A DNA stretch of 11,143 nt from Eubacteriales bacterium (lineage in GTDB: Bacteria > Bacillota_A > Clostridia > Christensenellales > Aristaeellaceae). This document shows positions 1-5,935 of the stretch, in pieces (position 1 is the stretch's first letter; each line of letters starts with the position of its first letter). The translations under genes were made by a program, and so were the position numbers. The DNA lies in the NCBI GenBank assembly GCA_028692205.1, contig JAQUXV010000058.1, positions 1-11,143 on the forward strand, given 5' to 3'. The notes beneath the pieces were generated by a model. That model ran no database searches. It saw nothing but the letters and a program-made list of their open reading frames with translations, and was not told the origin of the DNA.

Positions 1-1
1 C

Positions 2-22
2 ATAAAGGAGAGATTGCCCTGA
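2..22 (+). CDS. 3' end of an upstream gene (partial, unidentified)
   Basis: The frame entering from the left edge reads six sense codons (I K E R L P) and stops at TGA 20-22. That stop shares its A with the rsfS ATG (TGATG, 20-24). This overlap is typical of translational coupling, and the rsfS ribosome binding site lies inside this tail. In Bacillota the gene before rsfS is often yqeK or an LCP-family (LytR-CpsA-Psr) gene, but six codons cannot identify it. An untranslated leader with a chance stop remains possible. Confidence 0.3.
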   Translation: MKERLP

Positions 23-387
23 TGGATGGAAAGGAAATCGTTCTGAAAGTCGCCAATATCCTCTACGAGAAAAAAGCGCAGGACATCGTCGCGCTGGATG
101 TGTCCGCCCTGACTGTGATTACCGACACGATGGTGATTGCCAGCGGCCGAAACGTGCTGCAGGTACGCGCGCTGGCGGACGAAGTGGAGGATCGTCTTTC
201 GGAAGCGGGCATTGAGCCGCTGCGAAAGGACGGCCAACAGGACGCGCATTGGATCGTGCTGGATTACGGCACGGTGCTGGTGCACCTGTTCCACACGAAG
301 GAACGCGAGTTTTATCGGTTGGAGAAGCTGTGGGAGCACGACGGCAACCGGATTGCGCTGCCCTTTGACGAAACGGAAGACGATTAA
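22..387 (+). CDS. rsfS: Ribosomal silencing factor RsfS (YbeB/Iojap family)
   Basis: RsfS binds uL14 on the 50S subunit and blocks joining to the 30S, lowering translation when nutrients are short; it acts in the cytosol. The 121-residue product is normal length for the family and is a single Iojap/RsfS domain. Family signatures are visible: a DTMVIASG strand near residues 35-42, then the QVRALADEVE helix, the DAHWIVLDYG segment near 74-83, and the VHLFHTKEREFYRLEKLW end near 87-104. Start ATG 22 has AAAGGAGAG just upstream (4-12). The ATG overlaps the stop of the preceding frame, so rsfS is probably the last gene of an operon extending leftwards. It is followed within 36 bp by an intrinsic terminator. 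The acidic tail ETEDD is unremarkable. I see nothing broken. Confidence 0.96.
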   Translation: MDGKEIVLKVANILYEKKAQDIVALDVSALTVITDTMVIASGRNVLQVRALADEVEDRLSEAGIEPLRKDGQQDAHWIVLDYGTVLVHLFHTKEREFYRLEKLWEHDGNRIALPFDETEDD

Positions 388-422
388 CCCCACTGTTGCC
401 GTAACCGTATGAATAGAATTAT

Positions 423-450
423 CGCCGCGCGGGTTTTCCGCGCGGCGTTT
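423..450 (+). terminator. Intrinsic terminator after rsfS
   Basis: A perfect 10-bp GC-rich stem (423-432 with 438-447) closes a 5-nt loop GTTTT and is followed by TTTGCGTTTG. It starts 36 bp after the rsfS stop, so it is well placed to end the rsfS transcript. The T-tract is short and interrupted, so efficiency may be moderate. The arms are identical to the core of the hairpin at 591-623. Confidence 0.8.
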
Positions 451-508
451 GCGTTTGTTGAAAACTCATCCAACTTGTCGTCCGCGCCGCAGCGGGGCGG
501 GCATGCTC

Positions 509-533
509 CCGCACCTGCACTATCCCGGTGCGG
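509..533. other. Inverted repeat in the convergent intergenic region
   Basis: CCGCACC (509-515) pairs with GGTGCGG (527-533), a perfect 7-bp stem around an 11-nt loop. No T-tract follows on either strand, so it is not an obvious terminator. It lies between two terminator-like hairpins and could be part of a structured transcript, but its function is unknown. Confidence 0.45.
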
Positions 534-556
534 TCTTGCTGCGCGCATCCGTACCC

Positions 557-587
557 CATGATAATCATCTGCAAAGTGGTTATCATG
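557..587. other. Long imperfect hairpin/dyad, possible small RNA element or operator
   Basis: CATGATAA (557-564) is the exact reverse complement of TTATCATG (580-587). The pairing continues inward through T-G, C-G, A-T and T-G, giving a 12-bp stem (two wobbles if RNA) with the 7-nt loop CTGCAAA. The left arm itself contains the short palindrome ATGATAATCAT (558-568). It resembles Fur-type boxes only loosely. It sits 3 bp before the next hairpin, in a region with no gene. Confidence 0.45.
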
Positions 588-590
588 TCT

Positions 591-623
591 GAAACGCCGC
601 GCGGTTTTTCCGCGCGGCGTTTC
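591..623. terminator. Probable bidirectional terminator between convergent transcripts
   Basis: GAAACGCCGCGCGG (591-604) is the perfect reverse complement of 610-623, a 14-bp stem with a TTTTT loop (605-609). Because the stem ends in AAAC/GTTT on both sides, each strand has a GC core followed by TTT. This suits a terminator shared by the rsfS side and the aroK-terminal minus-strand operon, which ends at 751. No long T-tract follows the stem on either strand, so terminator activity is inferred from structure and position. Confidence 0.65.
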
Positions 624-638
624 AGATCGCCCGATTAG

Positions 639-653
639 TATTATGCCATAATA
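639..653. other. Perfect 7-1-7 AT-rich dyad
   Basis: TATTATG (639-645), a central C, then CATAATA (647-653) form a perfect 15-bp dyad. It has the geometry of a homodimeric repressor site, but it lies between convergent gene ends rather than at a visible promoter. It does not match the Fur or PerR consensus well. A weak AT-rich hairpin or chance is also possible. Confidence 0.35.
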
Positions 654-750
654 TACCGAATCAATTACAATCTTGCCTGTTTAGTCTTCCGCCGGAACGG
701 CGCATGCGCGTCCGTTTCCCTGCGCGCCGCTGAAAAGACTGGCTTACGCT

Positions 751-1266
751 TTAATCCTGCGCCCCCAACTGCCTTGCCAGCATTTCCAGCGCCGCAAGCC
801 CATTGTGGAAACCCTGCCCGTTATCCAGCACCACATCGGCCACTTCGCGGTAGATCGGCATGCGCTCATTGTAGATGCGCTCGATCTCTCCGCGTCCTTT
901 CTGCGCCAGAAGCGGGCGTTTTTCCTCGCGGATATCCATTAAAATATCATCTATGGGACGGTCGATCAGCACCACATATCCGTTCGCACGCATCAGGCGG
1001 CGGTTCTCCTCCCGAAGCGGCGTGCCGCCACCGGTGGAGATAATGCCGGGCGACGCGCTAATCAGCTCCCGAAGAAGCTGTGTTTCCCCGTCCCGAAAAG
1101 CGGTCTCGCCGTAGGTTAAGTAGATCTGCGCCGTGTTCATGCCGGAAATCTCAGTCAGGTAGGCATCGGTATCCAGATAAGGCACCTGAAGCTTGAGGGC
1201 TACGCGCCTTCCCAGAGCGCTCTTGCCACTGCCGGGCATCCCGATCAAGAAGATATGCCGCTCCAT
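751..1266 (-). CDS. aroK: Shikimate kinase (EC 2.7.1.71)
   Basis: Phosphorylates the 3-hydroxyl of shikimate with ATP, the fifth step of the chorismate pathway, in the cytosol. The 171-residue product is full length for the family. Seen in order: P-loop GMPGSGKS at 9-16, shikimate-binding LDTD at 31-34, ETAFR with Arg58, the STGGG loop around 78-81, LID KRPLL with Arg117, and Arg140 in MPIYR. These positions fall almost exactly where the E. coli enzyme has its catalytic and binding residues. I chose ATG 1264-1266: it follows AAAGGGAG at 7-nt spacing and begins with the expected MERHIFLIGM. An in-frame ATG 39 bp further upstream (1305) lies inside the kinase gene and would add an Arg-rich tail not seen in the family. 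The start is 4 bp after the histidine kinase stop, indicating coupling. It is the last gene of the minus-strand run. Confidence 0.96.
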   Translation of the reverse strand: MERHIFLIGMPGSGKSALGRRVALKLQVPYLDTDAYLTEISGMNTAQIYLTYGETAFRDGETQLLRELISASPGIISTGGGTPLREENRRLMRANGYVVLIDRPIDDILMDIREEKRPLLAQKGRGEIERIYNERMPIYREVADVVLDNGQGFHNGLAALEMLARQLGAQD

Positions 1267-1270
1267 GAAG

Positions 1271-2776
1271 CTACTCCCTTTCCGCCTCATCCTCCGGGTT
1301 TTCACCTTCCCCCAGAGGCATCGGCCGATTGCCCGCTTCCAGCGTAAACTCGAACGCCGCGCCGGTTTCCGTAGGCAATAGCCGGATCGTTTGGCCGTGC
1401 TGCTGTATGATGCGCTGGCAAATGCTCAGTCCAAGGCCCGTGCCGGATCCTTTGCCAACCGTATGCGCCTTATCCGCTTTATAAAACCGATCGAAAATAT
1501 GCGGTCGGTCCTCCGGCAGAATCGGTGCGCCATCGTTTGCTACGACCACCGATACTTTATCATGCACTAAAGCGGTGGTGATTGTCAAGTTCCCACGGTC
1601 ATTGATGAATTTCAGCGAATTATCGACCAGATTATACACGACTTGTGCAATTCGATCCTGGTCGGCATGCACCACGCAAGGCTCCCGTTCAAATTCCAGA
1701 TGCAGCGCAATACCACGCTGCTCCATATCGCTCATCCGTCCGATGATCACGCGGCGAATCGTCTCGTTAATGTCGTAATCGGTGGTGTTCAGCGCCACTA
1801 CGCCCTTCTCCATCCGACTCAATTCCAGCAGATCGGCAATCAATTTTTTCAGCCGGTTTGTCTCATCGCTGACCACCTGCAAATACCGGTCGCGTTCCTC
1901 CAGCGGGATGGTGCCGTCCAGCATGCCTTCCACAAAGCCGTGGATGCTGGTTACGGGCGAACGCAGCTCGTGGCTCACATTCGCTACAAACTCCCTTCGG
2001 CTTTCCTCCACCTGCGCCAGTTTATCCGACATTACGTTAAAGGCGCCCGCCAACTGGCGTATCTCGTTTACGCCCGTCACCGCCGCGCGGGTGCCAAACC
2101 GGCCGCGGCTCATATCCTCCGCCGCGCGGGTAATGACCGTAAGGGGTTTGACAATGCTGCGGGTGTACAGCAGCGCGCACGCCGCCGCCACCAGCGCGGC
2201 AATGGAAAAACCGCCTACGATCTGGATGACGATGCCGCGGTATTCCGCCTCAATAATCTGCGCGCTGGTGTGGATGAACACCGCGCCCAACACGCTATCG
2301 TCCTGCACCCAGGGCACGGCCACGGTGAAAACCGTTCCCCTGGCGGCGTTGGTAATTTTCGTTTCCACTTCCTTGCCGGTCAGCACCTCGCGGAGCGTAT
2401 CCGTGACATCCGAAGCGGAAAGGCTTTCCACTGTGTCGGGATTGTTCTGGATCGCGGTATTCATGTTATCCTTTACACGGCCGTTGCGGTCGACGATAAG
2501 GATATAGGCCCCAAATTCCTCAAATACCTTGGCTGCCTTCCATTGCAAATAATCTTCCGTGGGCGTGTTCAGCCCCAAATAGTCGCTGAGGGTAGAATCC
2601 TCCACGCGGCTGGCCAGAAAAGCGATCTCCCTCGCCTGCACCAGAAGGCTTTCCATACGACTGGCGATCATATTGCTGCGGATGGTAATAATGGAAAATG
2701 CCGCGCCAACAAACACCACCACCAGAATAATCAGCAGCAGGATTGAAAACAGGCGCGAAAACATGCTGTGAAACAT
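1271..2776 (-). CDS. Membrane sensor histidine kinase (PhoR/ResE/WalK type)
   Basis: An inner-membrane sensor that autophosphorylates on histidine and passes the phosphate to the adjacent response regulator. The 501 residues show a first membrane helix at about 7-30 and an extracytoplasmic sensing region at 31-182 with a PAS-like core (YILIVDRNGRV near 91-101). Then come a second helix at about 183-205, a HAMP linker at about 206-260, and the H-box FVANVSHELRSP with phosphoacceptor His269. The ATP-binding domain has N-box YNLVDNSLKF (381-390), G1 box VANDGAP (412-418), F-box IFDRFYK and G2 box GTGLGLSI (445-452). All catalytic boxes look intact. The C-tail after about 483 is acidic and Pro/Glu-rich. 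ATG 2776 has GAGG at 8-nt spacing; the internal Met5 has none. The gene starts 5 bp after the regulator's stop. The signal sensed cannot be told; the layout is that of phosphate or cell-envelope sensors. Confidence 0.93.
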   Translation of the reverse strand: MFHSMFSRLFSILLLIILVVVFVGAAFSIITIRSNMIASRMESLLVQAREIAFLASRVEDSTLSDYLGLNTPTEDYLQWKAAKVFEEFGAYILIVDRNGRVKDNMNTAIQNNPDTVESLSASDVTDTLREVLTGKEVETKITNAARGTVFTVAVPWVQDDSVLGAVFIHTSAQIIEAEYRGIVIQIVGGFSIAALVAAACALLYTRSIVKPLTVITRAAEDMSRGRFGTRAAVTGVNEIRQLAGAFNVMSDKLAQVEESRREFVANVSHELRSPVTSIHGFVEGMLDGTIPLEERDRYLQVVSDETNRLKKLIADLLELSRMEKGVVALNTTDYDINETIRRVIIGRMSDMEQRGIALHLEFEREPCVVHADQDRIAQVVYNLVDNSLKFINDRGNLTITTALVHDKVSVVVANDGAPILPEDRPHIFDRFYKADKAHTVGKGSGTGLGLSICQRIIQQHGQTIRLLPTETGAAFEFTLEAGNRPMPLGEGENPEDEAERE

Positions 2777-2781
2777 ACCGT

Positions 2782-3492
2782 TTACCTCACGGTTTCCTTG
2801 GTTTCAAACTTATACCCGACGCGCCACACGGTGTGGATTTCCCAGCCGTAGGCTTCGCAGCCGATCAGCTTTTCCCGGAGGCGCTTGATGTGCACATCCA
2901 CCGTGCGGCTGTCGCCGAAGAAATCGAACCCCCACACACGCTCCAGCAGCTGTTCGCGCGTAAAGACCATGTTGGGGTGTGACGCCAGAAAATAGAGCAC
3001 TTCCAGCTCTTTTGGCGGCATATCCACGGGTCTCCCCTCAAAGGTTACCTCGTACCGCGCAAGGCTTACGGTTAGCTGCGGAAACGAGAGCATATCGTCG
3101 GTTTCCGCCGCCTCGTTTTCGGTCCCACTGCGGCGCAGCACCGCCTTCACACGCGCAACCAGTTCCTTGTTTTCAAAAGGCTTGGTGATGTAATCGTCCG
3201 CGCCCAGCTCCAGCCCCAGCACCTTGTCGAATGTTTCGTCCTTAGCCGTCAGCATAATCACCGGCGTTTTACTGTTTTTACGGATCTCCCGCAAAACTTC
3301 CAGCCCGTCCACGCCCGGCAGCATCACATCCAGCAGCACCAGCGAGGGCTGCTGGCGTTTGAACGCCGCCAGCCCCTCGTCGCCGCGGGCCGCCTCGCAG
3401 ACCTCGAAGCCTTCCTTTTCCAGATAAAGCCGAATCAGATGGCTGATATTACGATCGTCGTCCACCAGCAGAATTCGCTGTTTGTCCGTCAC
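2782..3492 (-). CDS. OmpR/PhoB-family response regulator
   Basis: A DNA-binding transcription regulator, the cognate partner of the downstream histidine kinase. The 236 residues comprise a receiver domain (about 5-122) and a winged-helix DNA-binding domain (about 134-232). Receiver residues are complete: acidic pocket DDD at 11-13, phosphoacceptor Asp55 in LVLLDVMLPG, Thr82 in VIMLTA, and Lys104 in DDYITKPFE. The effector half shows the OmpR hallmarks: PKELEVLYFL, the TREQLLERVWG helix, the recognition helix around SRTVDVHIKRLREKL, and the wing ending VWRVGYKFE. The start codon is GTG (3490-3492), with AGGGAGG at 8-nt spacing. It follows mutS2 by 46 bp and precedes the kinase by 5 bp. It resembles PhoP/PhoB/WalR-type regulators, but sequence alone does not identify which one. 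Confidence 0.95.
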   Translation of the reverse strand: MTDKQRILLVDDDRNISHLIRLYLEKEGFEVCEAARGDEGLAAFKRQQPSLVLLDVMLPGVDGLEVLREIRKNSKTPVIMLTAKDETFDKVLGLELGADDYITKPFENKELVARVKAVLRRSGTENEAAETDDMLSFPQLTVSLARYEVTFEGRPVDMPPKELEVLYFLASHPNMVFTREQLLERVWGFDFFGDSRTVDVHIKRLREKLIGCEAYGWEIHTVWRVGYKFETKETVR

Positions 3493-3538
3493 GATTGATC
3501 CCTCCCTATTTCAAAATGCGTTGTTGCCCGTTTTTCGG

Positions 3539-5893
3539 TTATTTCAGCGTTACCACGGTTACGCCGTCCTCGCCCTCGCCGTACGCGCCAAGCCGGAAGC
3601 TTTTTACATCCATATGTCCCTTCAGATGGCGCTGTATGCCCGTGCGCAGCACGCCGGTGCCCTTGCCGTGGATAATGCTCACCTCGTGCAGCCCCGCCAG
3701 TGTCGCCTCATCCAGATAACGGTCCACTTCGGGCAGCGCCTCGTCCTGCGCCATACCGCGCACATCCAGCTCCAACGGCACCGTGCGCTTTGCCGCGCCG
3801 GTTTTCGCGCTTATGTTGGTCTGGCTGGTTTTCGGCGGCTCCACAACGCGAAGCTGGCTCAGGTGCGCCTTCAGCTTCATGATTCCCGCCTGAATCTGCA
3901 CTTCGCCCTTATGGTCCGGCACGGCGAGCACGGTGCCACGGGTTTTCAGGTTGACGATTTCCACGTTTTCGCCAACGCGTACGGTTTTGGGTGGGGTGAA
4001 GTGCGCGTCGCTGGGCTGGGACAGCCCCTCGCTCAGCGCGTCAATCCCCTTTTCCATCCGTTTGCGCAGCGCCTGCACCTCGTGCTCCGGGGTTTGCGCC
4101 TGCTTTTTCAGGGTTTTCAGGTCAGATATGATGCTTTCGGCTTCGCGGCGCGCGTTTTCCATCACGCGCTTGGCATCCTCTTTTGCCTTACGCATGCTCT
4201 TTTCGCGGCTCTGCTCCATCTCCCGGCGCAGTTTCTCCGCTTCATTTCGAAGCGCGACCGTCTCCTGATGCGTCTCCTCCGCCATCTTCCGTTCTTTTTC
4301 GGCAATCTGGCGGTGGTATTCGGCGTTAGCGATCACATCCTCAAAACGCACGTCGTTTTGGGAAATCAACTGCTTTGCGCTGTCAATCAGGTCCTGCGAA
4401 AGGCCCAGCCTGCGGCTGATTTCAAAGGCGTTGCTCTTGCCCGGAATGCCGATGGACAGCCGGTACGTAGGCCTGAGTGTGGCGACGTCGAATTCCACGC
4501 TGGCATTCTCCACCCCTCTGGTGGAAAGCGCGAAGGCTTTCAGCTCGCTGTAATGCGTGGTCGCGATGGTGCGCACGCGCAGCGAAAGCAGCCGGTTCAA
4601 AATCGTCTGCGCCAGCGCCGCGCCCTCGGTGGGGTCGGTACCCGCGCCCAGTTCGTCAAACAGGGCCAGGTCGCGTTCGGTCACGTTTTGCATAATTTCC
4701 ACAATGTTCTTCATGTGACTGGAGAAGGTGGAAAGCGATTGCTCGATGGACTGTTCATCCCCGATATCCGCGTAAACATGGTCGAATACGGCAATCTCCG
4801 TACCCAGTTCCGCCGGAACGTGCAAACCGGCCTGTGCCATCAGCGTTAACAGCCCAACCGTTTTCAGCGTTACGGTTTTACCGCCGGTGTTGGGCCCGGT
4901 TACAACCAGCGTGGTAAAATCATCCCCCAACCAAAGCGTGGTCGGTACCACCGTTTGCGGGTCGATCAGCGGGTGGCGGGCGCGAATCAGCTTCACATAG
5001 CCGCGGGTGTTCAGCTTGGGCAGCGACGCGCGCATTTCCTTGGCCAGCAAACCCTTGGCAAAGGCAAAATCCAGATGGTTCAGAATATCGATGTTCGTTC
5101 GCAGCTCGTCCGTATGCGGGGCAAGCTGATCGGTCAGCGCCTGCAGAATGCGCTGGATTTCCTGCTGCTCCTTCACACGGAGCTGCTTCAGGTCGTTGCC
5201 CAGTTCCACCGCGGCCATCGGCTCCACGAACAGCGTCGCGCCGGAGGAACTCTGATCATGCACCAGTCCGGGCACATTGGCACGGTATTCGGCTTTCACG
5301 GGGATGCAATACCGGTCGCCCCGCAGAGTGATAATCGAATCCTGAAGGTATTTGGAGAAGCTCTGGCTGTGGATCATCTGGTTGAGCTTTTCCCGCATCC
5401 GCTCGTTGGCGGAACGAATTTTCCGCCTTATCTGGCTCAGTTCCGCGGACGCGCGATCGGCAATTTCATCCTCGCCCAGAATCGCGTCGCTAATCTCCTG
5501 CTCCAGCGCAGACAGCGTAGTCAATCGGCTGGCCAGTCCGGTCAGGATCGGCGTATCCTCGCGCTCTTTCACCAGCGTCGTGCGCGCCGCGCGCGCCGCG
5601 CGCAGGCAGCCCGCCACATCTAAAAGCGCTTTGGGTGAAAGCGCGGCCCCTTTTCCCGCCAGCGTCAGCTGCTCCCGGACATCCCCAAACCAAATCAGCG
5701 GCTGTCCGCCCAGATAGGCAATCAGCACGCTGGCTTCCTCCGTCTCGTTCAGCGCGCGGTTCACCTCGGCATATTCCCGATACGGCGTCAAGCTTAAACA
5801 AACCTCGGCGCCCATCGGCGTAACGCAGTAGGCTGCCAGCCGATCCCGTATTTTTGTAAATTCCAGCACACGCAATACCCGTTCCGGTTCCAT
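3539..5893 (-). CDS. mutS2: MutS2: Smr-domain ATPase/endonuclease, ribosome-rescue or anti-recombination factor
   Basis: A MutS-family ATPase without the mismatch-recognition domain. Family members have been reported to suppress recombination by cutting branched DNA and, in Bacillus subtilis, to act on collided ribosomes. The 784 residues match the usual length. Order: helical core/clamp (1-320), Walker A GPNTGGKT (333-340), the SIEQSLSTFSSH segment (382-393), Walker B LALFDELGAGTDP (409-421), His-switch TTH (445-447), and a long charged coiled coil (about 520-625). A KOW-like stretch follows (about 637-685). The Smr domain (about 707-784) has LDVRG at 709-713 and the nuclease loop HGKGTGVLR at 742-750. 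All expected catalytic motifs are present. ATG 5893 has a perfect AGGAGG at 7-nt spacing. It lies 42 bp after the U32-family gene. A GC-only repeat around 5581-5603 encodes the RAARAAR segment and is ordinary codon use. Confidence 0.96.
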   Translation of the reverse strand: MEPERVLRVLEFTKIRDRLAAYCVTPMGAEVCLSLTPYREYAEVNRALNETEEASVLIAYLGGQPLIWFGDVREQLTLAGKGAALSPKALLDVAGCLRAARAARTTLVKEREDTPILTGLASRLTTLSALEQEISDAILGEDEIADRASAELSQIRRKIRSANERMREKLNQMIHSQSFSKYLQDSIITLRGDRYCIPVKAEYRANVPGLVHDQSSSGATLFVEPMAAVELGNDLKQLRVKEQQEIQRILQALTDQLAPHTDELRTNIDILNHLDFAFAKGLLAKEMRASLPKLNTRGYVKLIRARHPLIDPQTVVPTTLWLGDDFTTLVVTGPNTGGKTVTLKTVGLLTLMAQAGLHVPAELGTEIAVFDHVYADIGDEQSIEQSLSTFSSHMKNIVEIMQNVTERDLALFDELGAGTDPTEGAALAQTILNRLLSLRVRTIATTHYSELKAFALSTRGVENASVEFDVATLRPTYRLSIGIPGKSNAFEISRRLGLSQDLIDSAKQLISQNDVRFEDVIANAEYHRQIAEKERKMAEETHQETVALRNEAEKLRREMEQSREKSMRKAKEDAKRVMENARREAESIISDLKTLKKQAQTPEHEVQALRKRMEKGIDALSEGLSQPSDAHFTPPKTVRVGENVEIVNLKTRGTVLAVPDHKGEVQIQAGIMKLKAHLSQLRVVEPPKTSQTNISAKTGAAKRTVPLELDVRGMAQDEALPEVDRYLDEATLAGLHEVSIIHGKGTGVLRTGIQRHLKGHMDVKSFRLGAYGEGEDGVTVVTLK

Positions 5894-5935
5894 GCGTTGC
5901 CCTCCTTATTTTCACAATCCGGCGGTTATCCGCCG

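Noticed and set aside
557..587. Fur box at the ATGATAATCAT palindrome
   Set aside because: Only the left part resembles the Fur consensus, and the site is not at a promoter.
1643..2746. 367-residue plus-strand open frame opposite the histidine kinase
   Set aside because: Antisense shadow of an intact kinase with all catalytic boxes.
3482..4849. 455-residue plus-strand open frame opposite mutS2
   Set aside because: Antisense shadow; the His/Arg/Leu-rich composition resembles no family, and the opposite strand encodes complete MutS2.
5581..5603. GCGCGC-rich repeat inside mutS2
   Set aside because: It simply encodes an Ala/Arg-rich helix (RAARAAR) with GC-rich codons.
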